Shown piece by piece: positions 1 to 7,293 of a stretch of 57,313 nt of DNA. Numbering within the stretch: position 1 is the stretch's first letter; each line of letters starts with the position of its first letter. The notes under the pieces are model-generated. The model worked only from the letters and a program-made list of their open reading frames with translations. It was not told the DNA's origin and did no database searches. A program made the position numbers and the translations under genes. Origin of the DNA: an uncultured Nocardioides sp. (GTDB lineage Bacteria; Actinomycetota; Actinomycetes; Propionibacteriales; Nocardioidaceae); assembly GCA_902805885.1 (NCBI GenBank), contig CADCUM010000124.1, forward strand, positions 1-57,313, given 5' to 3'.

Positions 1-30
1 CCCGCTCCCCCGCTGGTCCCTGTCCCCGCG

Positions 31-86
31 CGACCCCCGCTGCATCCGACCCCCGCTGCACCCGACCCCCGCTGCACCCGACCCCC
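31..86. repeat. 16-bp tandem repeat upstream of the FKBP gene
   Basis: The unit CGACCCCCGCTGCACC occurs three times (first copy with one change) plus a half unit, ending next to the AGGAGA ribosome binding site of the FKBP gene. It lies in that gene's leader or promoter region. It may be only a slippage product, but its position means copy number could affect expression. Confidence 0.8.
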
Positions 87-96
87 AGGAGAACCC

Positions 97-468
97 GTGA
101 CCGACAAGCCCGACGTCGACCCGCACCTCGGCGACGCACCCGCCGACCTCGAGATCAACGACCTCGTCGAGGGGGACGGTGCCGAGGCGACCTCGGGGTC
201 CACGGTCTCGGTCCACTACGTCGGTGTGGCCCACTCCACCGGCGAGGAGTTCGACGCGTCCTACAACCGCGGCACGCCGCTGAAGTTCCGCCTCGGCATC
301 GGCCAGGTCATCCAGGGCTGGGACACCGGCGTCCAGGGGATGAAGGTCGGCGGCCGGCGCCGGCTCGTCATCCCGCCGCACCTCGGGTACGGCGACCGCG
401 GCGCGGGCGGCGCCATCGCCCCGGGCGAGACGCTGATCTTCGTGGTGGACCTGCTCGAGGTCCGCTGA
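97..468 (+). CDS. FKBP-type peptidyl-prolyl cis-trans isomerase
   Basis: This 123-residue cytosolic protein is a single FKBP domain with a short acidic N-terminal extension of about 20 residues. It should catalyse cis-trans isomerisation of prolyl bonds during protein folding. Recognisable pieces are VHYVG, the FDASY element, the GWDTGVQGM segment, the basic RRRLVIPP strand with LGYG, and the closing IFVVDLLEV strand. These are the hydrophobic active-site positions of FKBP12-like enzymes. No signal peptide or membrane anchor is present. The GTG start follows AGGAGA at good spacing. The gene is convergent with the S4-domain gene, only 6 bases separating their ends. Confidence 0.95.
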   Translation: MTDKPDVDPHLGDAPADLEINDLVEGDGAEATSGSTVSVHYVGVAHSTGEEFDASYNRGTPLKFRLGIGQVIQGWDTGVQGMKVGGRRRLVIPPHLGYGDRGAGGAIAPGETLIFVVDLLEVR

Positions 469-474
469 CCCAGG

Positions 475-720
475 TCACCAGGGCACGTCGATCTCGGCGT
501 TCCCTTCTGCGACCTGGGTCCGTGCGCCGCCCACCTCCACCACGTCGCCGACCCGCAGCTGGCGGCCCCGGCGCAGCTCCACCTCGCCGTTGACGCGCAC
601 CTCTCCCGCAGCGATGACCGGCTTGGCCTCGGCACCGCTCTCGACGAGGTTGGCGAGCTTGAGGAACTGGCCGAGCCGGATCGACTCGTCACGGATGGGC
701 ACGGGCACCGGTTCGCTCAC
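475..720 (-). CDS. S4-domain RNA-binding protein
   Basis: About 81 residues forming one S4 RNA-binding domain (YbcJ/RlbA-like). The usual features are a helical IRLGQFLKLANLV segment, GAEAKPVIAAGEVRVNGEVE, and a closing GDVVEVGG strand. Such stand-alone S4 proteins bind structured RNA, often ribosomal; the target here is unknown. I chose the GTG at 720 because GGGAGGA lies about 7 bases upstream of it. An in-frame GTG at 738 would add six residues but contains that ribosome binding site. A five-copy 21-bp repeat array lies just upstream (808-912). Confidence 0.85.
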   Translation of the reverse strand: MSEPVPVPIRDESIRLGQFLKLANLVESGAEAKPVIAAGEVRVNGEVELRRGRQLRVGDVVEVGGARTQVAEGNAEIDVPW

Positions 721-807
721 GCCCCGATCCTCCCCCACCGCCCGACGGTGCGAAGCAGTCCCCCGCAGAACGGGCTCGTGCCGAGGTCCCGCGTGCGAGC
801 TCCCTGT

Positions 808-912
808 GGGACTGCCGGCCTGGCTGTGGGGACTGCCAGCCTGGCTGCGGGGACTGCCAGCCTGGCTGCGGGGACTGCCAGCCTGGCTGCGGGGACTGCC
901 AGCCTGGCCGTG
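808..912. repeat. Five-copy 21-bp tandem repeat with palindromic cores
   Basis: Five head-to-tail 21-bp units begin at 808, 829, 850, 871 and 892. Units 2-4 are identical; the first and last differ by a few bases. Each unit carries an inverted repeat of the form GCCAG-C-CTGGC. The period equals two turns of B-DNA, so the palindromes lie on one face of the helix. The array fills the gap between the 5' end of the S4 gene and the 3' end of the DUF445 gene. Confidence 0.9.
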
Positions 913-920
913 GGGGATGG

Positions 921-2258
921 TCAGTGCAGCAGCACCGACCCGGCGTGGATCAGGACGCCGACCAGGCCACCCACGAGCGTGCCGTTGATGCGGATGAACT
1001 GGAGGTCGCGGCCCACGTGCAGCTCGATCCGCCGGGCCGCCTCGCGACCGTCCCAGCGCTCGATGGTGTGGGTGATGACAGTGGTCACCTCCGCGCCGTA
1101 GCGGGACACGAGGAAGACGCTGGCGTCCGCGGCCATCGAGTCGAGCTTCGACCGCAGCTGCTCGTCGCTCGCCAGGCGGTCCGCGAACGCACCCACCTCC
1201 GCGAGCAGTCGCCGGCGCACGGCGCCCTCACGGTCGCGCAGCGAGGCCAGCAGCGCCGCCCGCATCGCCTTCCACAGCGAGATGGCCGTGGTCACCACCT
1301 GCGGGTGGTCGAGCAGACGGTTCTTGAACGCCTCCGCACGCTCCTGCGTCACCGCGTCGGTGAGCAGGTCCCGGGCGAGCTGGCCCAGCATCGAGTCCAG
1401 GGCCTCGCGCGCGTGGTGGTCGGGGTCGTCGCGGATGTCCTCGATCCAGCGGAGCGCCTCCACGTGCAACCGACCGGTGACCGCGTCGTTCAGCTTCGGC
1501 GGCGCCCACCACGGCGCCCGCTCCGCGAGCACCGTCGAGAACGTCTCGGGGTTGTCGAGCAGCCAGCCGTGCAGCTCCGCGAGCGCCAGGTCGACCACGC
1601 CGTGGTGGAGGTCGTCGCGCAGCACCTCCATCAGCATCGATCCGAGCAGCGGGGAGATCGGCTCCTCGCGGAACCGCGGCACGAACGCCTCCGTGACGAG
1701 GTCGGCGATGTGGTCGTCGCGCACCTTGCCGAGCGCGACGCCCGCCATGTCGGACACCTCGTCCACCAGGCGGCGCGCGTTCAGCGGGTCGGTGAGCCAG
1801 TCGCCCACCCGGGCGGAGATCGCCGCCGCGGCGACCCGGTCCCGGATGATGTCCTCCTGGAGGAAGTTCTCCCCCACGAACTCCTCGAGGCCCTTGCCGA
1901 GCTCGTCCTTGCGCTTGGGCACGAGGGCCGTGTGCGGGATCGGCAGCCCCAGCGGGTGCTTGAACAGAGCCGTCACCGCGAACCAGTCGGCGATCGCGCC
2001 CACCATCGACGCCTCGGCCCCGGCGTTGACGAAGCCCCAGAAGCCCTCCTCCCGGCCCAGCGTGGCGACGTAGACCACCGCGGCCAGGACCAGCAGCCCG
2101 ACGGCGACGGTGCGCATCTGCCGCAACCCCCGGCGGCGCGCCTCGTCGGCACCGGGGTCGGGCGTGATGAGCGGGATGGTCGGCCGGTCCGTGGTGGACC
2201 TCGTCGCCCGGTCTCCTGACGTGGCCGCAGAGGTGGGGGCAGGCATGCCAGCCATCAT
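921..2258 (-). CDS. DUF445 family membrane protein
   Basis: About 445 residues, the usual length of the DUF445 (YjiN-like) family, whose biochemical role is not established. There is one transmembrane helix near the N terminus (VGLLVLAAVVYVATLG). The family signature follows: ASMVGAIADWFAVTALF, then HPLGLPIPHTALVPKRKDELG. A long helical domain and a second hydrophobic helix (NGTLVGGLVGVLIHAG) close the protein, so both ends are probably membrane-anchored. The start is placed at ATG 2258 or 2246. A longer open frame to 2561 would run into the cytidylyltransferase-like gene on the other strand and shows no family resemblance. Confidence 0.88.
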   Translation of the reverse strand: MMAGMPAPTSAATSGDRATRSTTDRPTIPLITPDPGADEARRRGLRQMRTVAVGLLVLAAVVYVATLGREEGFWGFVNAGAEASMVGAIADWFAVTALFKHPLGLPIPHTALVPKRKDELGKGLEEFVGENFLQEDIIRDRVAAAAISARVGDWLTDPLNARRLVDEVSDMAGVALGKVRDDHIADLVTEAFVPRFREEPISPLLGSMLMEVLRDDLHHGVVDLALAELHGWLLDNPETFSTVLAERAPWWAPPKLNDAVTGRLHVEALRWIEDIRDDPDHHAREALDSMLGQLARDLLTDAVTQERAEAFKNRLLDHPQVVTTAISLWKAMRAALLASLRDREGAVRRRLLAEVGAFADRLASDEQLRSKLDSMAADASVFLVSRYGAEVTTVITHTIERWDGREAARRIELHVGRDLQFIRINGTLVGGLVGVLIHAGSVLLH

Positions 2259-2367
2259 CCCCCAGCGCTGGACGCCGGTGCCCGACGCCCGCCGCTCCCC
2301 TTCCGTGCTCATCCGACGCGTGTCGCACCGGCCCGGCGCCGGCGACCCCCGTGCCACAATGCCGCGC

Positions 2368-2763
2368 ATGTCTCGCACGGTCATCACCTTCGGCACCTTC
2401 GACGTGTTCCACGTCGGCCACCTGCGGGTGCTCGAGCGGGCGGCTGACCTGGGGGACCGCCTCGTCGTGGGCGTGTCCGCCGACGCGTTGAACGAGCGCA
2501 AGAAGGGGCGCGTGCCGGTGTTCAGCGAGCGGGAGCGCCTGGCCATCGTCGGTGCGCTCAAGGTGGTCGACGAGGTCTTCCTCGAGGAGAGCCTCGAGCA
2601 GAAGCGGGACTACATCCTCGAGCACGGCGCCGACGTGCTCGTCATGGGCGACGACTGGGCCGGGAGGTTCGACGACCTCGGCGACGTGTGCGAGGTAAAG
2701 TACTTGACACGCACACCGGCCATCTCGACGACGGCCATCATCGAGCACATCGCCGACCTCTGA
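2368..2763 (+). CDS. Cytidylyltransferase-like nucleotidyltransferase (TagD/GCT type)
   Basis: A 131-residue single-domain nucleotidyltransferase. The N terminus reads TFGTFDVFHVGHLRVLE with the HxGH catalytic motif, and the C terminus has the family-type TPAISTTAII, the counterpart of the RTxGISTT motif. Glycerol-3-phosphate cytidylyltransferases of this size supply CDP-glycerol for wall polymers; related enzymes activate other phosphates, so the substrate is not fixed. ATG 2368 is used; an in-frame ATG at 2359 would add three residues. It is divergent from the DUF445 gene and 91 bases before the metalloprotease gene. Confidence 0.9.
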   Translation: MSRTVITFGTFDVFHVGHLRVLERAADLGDRLVVGVSADALNERKKGRVPVFSERERLAIVGALKVVDEVFLEESLEQKRDYILEHGADVLVMGDDWAGRFDDLGDVCEVKYLTRTPAISTTAIIEHIADL

Positions 2764-2854
2764 CCGTTGGCCCGCTGGGCTATGGTCGGCGCCGAACGCG
2801 GACGCCCCTGGGTGCGCCGGGTTCCTCGGACTGCATCACGACCCAGGGAGATCG

Positions 2855-4432
2855 ATGCGCAAGCTCATCGCCGCAGCCGCGACCGTGGCGCTGGCGGCCG
2901 CCGGGGTGCTCAGCGCCCCGACGGCGTACGCCGACGACCCGGCGACGCCGGAGCCCACCGCCCCGGCCGTCAGCGAGCCGGCTGAGCCCGAGCCCGCACC
3001 GGCCCAGGTCGGCGCCGTCGCGCCCGCCCCGGTGGTCTCGCTCACGCGGGCCCGGCGCGTCCTGGCCGGCCGCGCCCTCCCGCACGACCCCGAGCCCAGC
3101 CTCGCCCTGCGCGACCTCTGGATGGCACGCGCCCGGCTGAGCGGCGACGCCCGGTTCGAGGCCGACGCGCTCCTCGCCCGGCCGACCGACGGTGCGCGCG
3201 ACCCGCAGGGGTTCGGCTACACCGCCCCGTCGAAGGCGAGGTGCAACGCGCGCCTGTGCGTCCACTCGGTCCCGCGCCGCGGGAACCCCGACCACACCCG
3301 TCCGAAGTGGGCGGCGCGCACGCTCGCCGTGATGGACGAGGCCTGGTCGGTCGAGGTCGACGGCCTCGGCTACCGCGCCCCGCTCCGCGACCGCGGACGC
3401 GGGGGCTCGCCCAAGTTCGACGTCTACCTCAAGGACCTCGGCGCCGCCAAGCTCTACGGCTACTGCGCGACCGAGCGGCGCGGCGCCGGGCGCACCGCGA
3501 CGAGCTTCTGCGTGCTCGACAACGACTTCGCCCGGCGGCAGTTCCCCCTCGGCACCCCCCGGGGCAACCTCCGCGTCACCGCGGCGCACGAGTTCTTCCA
3601 CGCCGTGCAGTACGCCTACGACTTCGCCGAGGACCCCTGGCTCATGGAGTCCACGGCGACGTGGATGGAGGAGCGCGTCGCCACCGAGGTGGACGACAAC
3701 CGCCAGTACCTGCCCTACGGCCAGCTCTACGCGCCCTACCTCCCGCTCGACATGTTCGTCGCGAGCGCGTTCTACCAGTACGGCAACTGGATCTTCTGGG
3801 AGTACCTCAGCACCCGCTACGGGAATGCCGTCGTGAGCGACGTCTGGGACCAGGCCGGCTCCCTGCGGGGTGACGGCGGGAAGTACAGCTTCCGGGCGCT
3901 GGACAAGGTCCTGCAGGGCCAGGGCGGGCTGGCCGCCGTCTACACCCAGTTCGCCGGGGCGAACGCCGTCCCCGAGCTGACCTACCCCGAGGGCCCGACG
4001 TACGAGACCGTTCGGCCGAGCCGCCGCAAGGTGCTCAGCCAGGCCAAGAGCGCGAAGAGCTACACCGCCCGCCAGTCGCACATGTCGTCGAGGACCTACC
4101 GGTTCGTCCCGGGCGCCGACCTCGCCGGGCCGACCTGGCAGCTCGCCATCGCCGTGGACGGGCCACCGCTGCGGACGTCGCCGGGTGCTCACGTGACCGT
4201 CCACCGTCCCGACGGCAGCGTGGAGTCCACGGTGGTCACCCTCGACCGGACGGGGAACGGCGTCCTGTCGGTGCCGTTCGCCCACGAGTCCGTGGACGCG
4301 GTCTCGGTGACCCTCGTCAACGCCTCGTCGAGGATGCGCTGTCGCACGAGGACCTCTCTGGCCTGCGCCGGCCGGGCGGTCGACGACAACCTGCCCTTCT
4401 CGGTGTCGGCCCAGGCGGTCAGCGTCCGCTGA
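2855..4432 (+). CDS. Secreted metalloprotease-like protein (MXAN_6640-type)
   Basis: A 525-residue exported protein. It has a clear signal peptide (MRKLIAAAATVALAAAG, cleavage after AYA near residue 27), then a Pro/Glu/Ala-rich linker. The zinc-site signature is AAHEFFHAVQYAY (HExxH) around residue 247, with a downstream glutamate in LMESTATWMEE. This arrangement matches the family annotated as MXAN_6640 putative metalloproteases; I know of no substrate. Paired cysteines fit an extracellular fold. GGGAGA precedes the ATG. The gene converges on and overlaps the end of the TetR gene by about 14 bases. Confidence 0.82.
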   Translation: MRKLIAAAATVALAAAGVLSAPTAYADDPATPEPTAPAVSEPAEPEPAPAQVGAVAPAPVVSLTRARRVLAGRALPHDPEPSLALRDLWMARARLSGDARFEADALLARPTDGARDPQGFGYTAPSKARCNARLCVHSVPRRGNPDHTRPKWAARTLAVMDEAWSVEVDGLGYRAPLRDRGRGGSPKFDVYLKDLGAAKLYGYCATERRGAGRTATSFCVLDNDFARRQFPLGTPRGNLRVTAAHEFFHAVQYAYDFAEDPWLMESTATWMEERVATEVDDNRQYLPYGQLYAPYLPLDMFVASAFYQYGNWIFWEYLSTRYGNAVVSDVWDQAGSLRGDGGKYSFRALDKVLQGQGGLAAVYTQFAGANAVPELTYPEGPTYETVRPSRRKVLSQAKSAKSYTARQSHMSSRTYRFVPGADLAGPTWQLAIAVDGPPLRTSPGAHVTVHRPDGSVESTVVTLDRTGNGVLSVPFAHESVDAVSVTLVNASSRMRCRTRTSLACAGRAVDDNLPFSVSAQAVSVR

Positions 4433-5033
4433 TCGCCAGCAGCGCGTCGAGGGCCTCGACGCACTCGCCGACCAGCCCGGCCAGCGGGAGCTCGCGATCC
4501 CCGGCCGGTACGGCGGACCAGGTGAGCGCCCGGTCCTCCACGTAGGCCCACCAGGCCCGCACGACCGGGCGGCGGTCGGGAGCGAGGCCGAGCGCCCGCA
4601 CGACGCGGTCCGTGCTGACCTCGCGCACGGACTCGTAGACCTCGGCCACGGGCTGCCCGGCGAGCTCTCCCCCGGCGACCCGGCCGTGCACCAGCGCGAG
4701 GTAGAACGCGCGGCGGCGCTCGATCTGCTCGATCATCAGCCGAGCCATCGTCTCCACCTGCTCGCGGCCGGGGGCGTCCTCGTCCGGGGCGGTGGTGCGC
4801 AGCATCCGCCGGCCCGCTGCGGCGACGCAGGCGAGGTAGAAGTCGGTCTTCGTCGGGAAGTAGTGGAACAGCAGGCCGCGCGAGATGCCGGCATCCGCCG
4901 CCACCTCGTCGAGCGAGAGGTCCTGGATCGGGGTGTCGACGATCCGCGACAGCCCGATGCCGAGGAGCTGGCGCCGGCGCTCGTCGGCGCTCAGGCGGCG
5001 TCGTACGGACTGGCTGGACACGTTGTTGAGCAT
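4419..5033 (-). CDS. TetR/AcrR family transcriptional regulator
   Basis: 204 residues with an N-terminal helix-turn-helix (LSLDEVAADAGISRGLLFHY, then FPTKTDFY) and an alpha-helical ligand-binding domain. It is divergent from the acyl-CoA dehydrogenase operon, with only 29 bases between start codons, so it probably controls that operon and itself, with an acyl-CoA or related metabolite as ligand. The ATG at 5033 sits at the centre of a 19-bp palindrome. Either the transcript is leaderless, or translation begins at the in-frame GTG at 5021. Confidence 0.9.
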   Translation of the reverse strand: MLNNVSSQSVRRRLSADERRRQLLGIGLSRIVDTPIQDLSLDEVAADAGISRGLLFHYFPTKTDFYLACVAAAGRRMLRTTAPDEDAPGREQVETMARLMIEQIERRRAFYLALVHGRVAGGELAGQPVAEVYESVREVSTDRVVRALGLAPDRRPVVRAWWAYVEDRALTWSAVPAGDRELPLAGLVGECVEALDALLAISGR

Positions 5034-5042
5034 TGCTCAACA
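5024..5042. promoter_or_regulatory. Palindromic operator in the TetR/acyl-CoA dehydrogenase divergent promoter
   Basis: TGTTGAGCATTGCTCAACA is a perfect 9-bp inverted repeat around a single central base. It lies between two divergent start codons and overlaps the first codon of the TetR gene. Size, symmetry and position are typical of a TetR dimer site. The binding protein is inferred from neighbourhood only. Confidence 0.72.
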
Positions 5043-5062
5043 GTGGGTCTAGGGTCAACCGC

Positions 5063-6343
5063 ATGGACTTCTCGCTCTCGCCCCGCGCCGCCGACCTCCG
5101 CGACCGGGTCCGGGCGTTCGTGGCCGAGGAGGTCGAGCCCGCGGAGCGCGGCGTCCACGAGCGGCTGGTGCGAGCCCGCGAGTCCGGCGGTGACCCCTGG
5201 ACGCCCGACCCGGTGATCTCCGCGCTGCAGGCGAAGGCTCGCGCGCAGGGCCTGTGGAACCTCTTCCTCCCGCGTCAGCACGCCGGCCGGTACGCCGCCG
5301 ACTTCGGCACCGACGGCGGGGAGGGCCTGACCCACGTCGACTACGCACCCCTCGCCGAGGCGATGGGACGCTCGTTCCTGGCGCCCCTGGTGTTCAACTG
5401 CAACGCTCCCGACACCGGCAACATGGAGGTGCTGCTGCGCTACGGCACCGACGAGCAGCGCGCCCGGTGGCTCGAGCCCCTGCTGCGCGGGGAGATCCGG
5501 TCGGCCTTCTGCATGACCGAGCCCGACGTGGCCTCCTCTGACGCCACGAACATGGCAGCGACCGCCGTCCTCGACGGCGACGAGGTCGTCGTCAACGGCC
5601 GGAAGTGGTGGTCCACCGGGGTGGGCAACCCCGACTGCAAGGTCCTGGTCTTCATGGGGCTCACCGACCCGGACGCCCACCGGCACTCGCGCCACACGAT
5701 GGTGCTGGTCCCGCGGGACGCCCCCGGCGTCACCGTCGAGCGGATGCTGACCACCATGGGGTACCACGACGAGCCGCTCGGCCACGGCGAGGTGTCGTTC
5801 GACGACGTGCGGGTGCCGCTCGGGAACGTGCTGCTGGGCCCCGGCCGCGCGTTCGAGATCGCCCAGGGCCGGCTCGGCCCGGGTCGCGTCCACCACTGCA
5901 TGCGCGCCATCGGCCTCGCCGAGCGCGCGCTCGATCTCGCGTGCCGGAGAGCGCTCGATCGCACGGCCTTCGGCAAGCCGCTGGCCAACCTCGGCGGCAA
6001 CCGGGAGCGGATCGCCGAGGCGCGGATCGCGATCAACCGGTCGCGGCTGCTCGTCCTGCACGCCGCGTGGCTGCTCGACCAGGGCCTCGGCGTCGAGGCG
6101 ATCTCGGCCGTCAGCGAGATCAAGGTCGAGGTGCCCCGGATGGCCCTCGAGGTGATCGACATGGCGATCCAGCTCCACGGGGGCGCCGGCATGTCCGACG
6201 ACCTGCCGCTGGCCGCCGCCTGGGTCGGCGCCCGCTCGCTGCGCCTCGCGGACGGGCCGGACGAGGTGCACCGCAACGTTGTCGCCAAGATCGAGCTCGG
6301 CCGCCACCAGGCGACACCGGGAGCGCCGGAGGCTGCGCGATGA
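5063..6343 (+). CDS. Acyl-CoA dehydrogenase, ACAD10/11-like
   Basis: 426 residues with the three-domain acyl-CoA dehydrogenase fold; FAD-dependent and cytosolic. Visible motifs are CMTEPDVASSDATN (flavin/acyl loop), GRKWWSTGVGN, the RTAFGKPLAN segment and QLHGGAGMSDDLPLA. The C terminus reads LRLADGPDEVHR, where canonical acyl-CoA dehydrogenases have a YEG with the catalytic base. Here aspartate 397 stands at the glutamate position, as in ACAD10/11. Those proteins and bacterial LvaC process 4-phospho-acyl-CoA made by a partner kinase. First gene of the operon; its stop overlaps the start of the SDR (ATGA). ATG 5063 is preferred over an upstream frame reaching into the operator. Confidence 0.88.
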   Translation: MDFSLSPRAADLRDRVRAFVAEEVEPAERGVHERLVRARESGGDPWTPDPVISALQAKARAQGLWNLFLPRQHAGRYAADFGTDGGEGLTHVDYAPLAEAMGRSFLAPLVFNCNAPDTGNMEVLLRYGTDEQRARWLEPLLRGEIRSAFCMTEPDVASSDATNMAATAVLDGDEVVVNGRKWWSTGVGNPDCKVLVFMGLTDPDAHRHSRHTMVLVPRDAPGVTVERMLTTMGYHDEPLGHGEVSFDDVRVPLGNVLLGPGRAFEIAQGRLGPGRVHHCMRAIGLAERALDLACRRALDRTAFGKPLANLGGNRERIAEARIAINRSRLLVLHAAWLLDQGLGVEAISAVSEIKVEVPRMALEVIDMAIQLHGGAGMSDDLPLAAAWVGARSLRLADGPDEVHRNVVAKIELGRHQATPGAPEAAR

Positions 6344-7293
6344 GGGCGCTGGTGACCGGTGCGGCCTCCGGGCTGGGCGCCGCGCTGACCGCGGCGCTCC
6401 TCGCGCGCGGCGACGACGTCCTGGCCACCGACCGGGTGTCCGGGGACGGCACCGACGGACAGATCGACCTCGTCCTCGACATCACCTCGGAGGCCGACTG
6501 GGACGACGCGGTGCGCCACGTCCGGGAACGCTGGGGAGGCTTGGACCTCCTCGTCAACAACGCCGGCATCGCCGGCGGTGGACGCGTCGACGTCTGCACC
6601 CTCGAGGAGTGGCGCTCGATCATCGACGTCAACCTCCTCGGCGCGGTCCGTGGCGTGCGGGCGTTCACGCCGTTGCTCAAGGAGCAGCGGTCGGGCACCG
6701 TCGTCAACGTCGCCTCCCTGGCGGGCCTGGTCCACCCGGCCGGGATGGGCTCCTACAACGCCACCAAGGCGGCCGTCGTCGCCTTCACCGAGACGATCGG
6801 CCACGAGCTGGCGTCGTACGGCGTCACGGCGCACGCCGTGTGCCCCTCCTACTTCCGCACCAACCTGATGAGCTCGATGAGCGGGTCCGACGAGGCCGTC
6901 GGTCGCATCGTCGCCGGGCTGGTCGAGGGCTCGCCGGTCACGGCGGAGGACGTCGCTGCCGCCGTGCTCGCCGGGCTGGACGCCGGTGAGGAGCTGATCG
7001 TGCCGGACGACCTCGCCCGCGGCGCCTGGCAGCTCAAGCAGCAGGACCGGGTGGCGTACGACGCGGTGATGCGCGCCCAGGCCGCCAAGCTCGAACAGGC
7101 CGGGCTCGAACAGGCCGGGCTCGAACAGGCCGGGCTCGAACAGGCCGGGCTCGAACAGGCCGGGCTCGAACAGGCCGGGCTCGAACAGGCGGGGCTCGAA
7201 CAGGCGGGGCTCGAACAGGCGGGGCTCGAACAGGCGGGGCTCGAACAGGCGGGGCTCGAACAGGCGGGGCTGGACGAGGCGGGACGGGGATGA
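6340..7293 (+). CDS. SDR oxidoreductase with a twelve-copy LEQAG tail
   Basis: 317 residues. Residues 1-250 form a classical short-chain dehydrogenase/reductase with a TGAASGLG nucleotide-binding loop, NNAG, a catalytic serine in VASLAG and YNATK. It should oxidise or reduce a hydroxyl/keto group using NAD(P)(H). In this operon a hydroxyacyl- or ketoacyl-CoA is the likely substrate. The C terminus carries twelve exact LEQAG repeats plus a degenerate LDEAG, not expected in this family. It overlaps both neighbours by ATGA, which indicates translational coupling in the operon. Confidence 0.88.
   Translation: MRALVTGAASGLGAALTAALLARGDDVLATDRVSGDGTDGQIDLVLDITSEADWDDAVRHVRERWGGLDLLVNNAGIAGGGRVDVCTLEEWRSIIDVNLLGAVRGVRAFTPLLKEQRSGTVVNVASLAGLVHPAGMGSYNATKAAVVAFTETIGHELASYGVTAHAVCPSYFRTNLMSSMSGSDEAVGRIVAGLVEGSPVTAEDVAAAVLAGLDAGEELIVPDDLARGAWQLKQQDRVAYDAVMRAQAAKLEQAGLEQAGLEQAGLEQAGLEQAGLEQAGLEQAGLEQAGLEQAGLEQAGLEQAGLEQAGLDEAGRG
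7090..7284 (+). repeat. 15-bp x 12 in-frame tandem repeat (plus one degenerate unit)
   Basis: Twelve perfect 15-bp units encode LEQAG at the end of the SDR. Units 1-6 (7090-7179) end in CAGGCCGGG and units 7-12 (7180-7269) in CAGGCGGGG. The array therefore has two homogeneous blocks of six, followed by one diverged unit (7270-7284). Near-perfect DNA identity points to recent expansion by slippage or unequal exchange. The unit length is a multiple of three, so the frame is always kept. Confidence 0.97.

Noticed and set aside
7090..7284. Regular array that could be mistaken for a CRISPR
   Set aside because: The units are contiguous 15-bp repeats without spacers and lie in frame inside a coding sequence.
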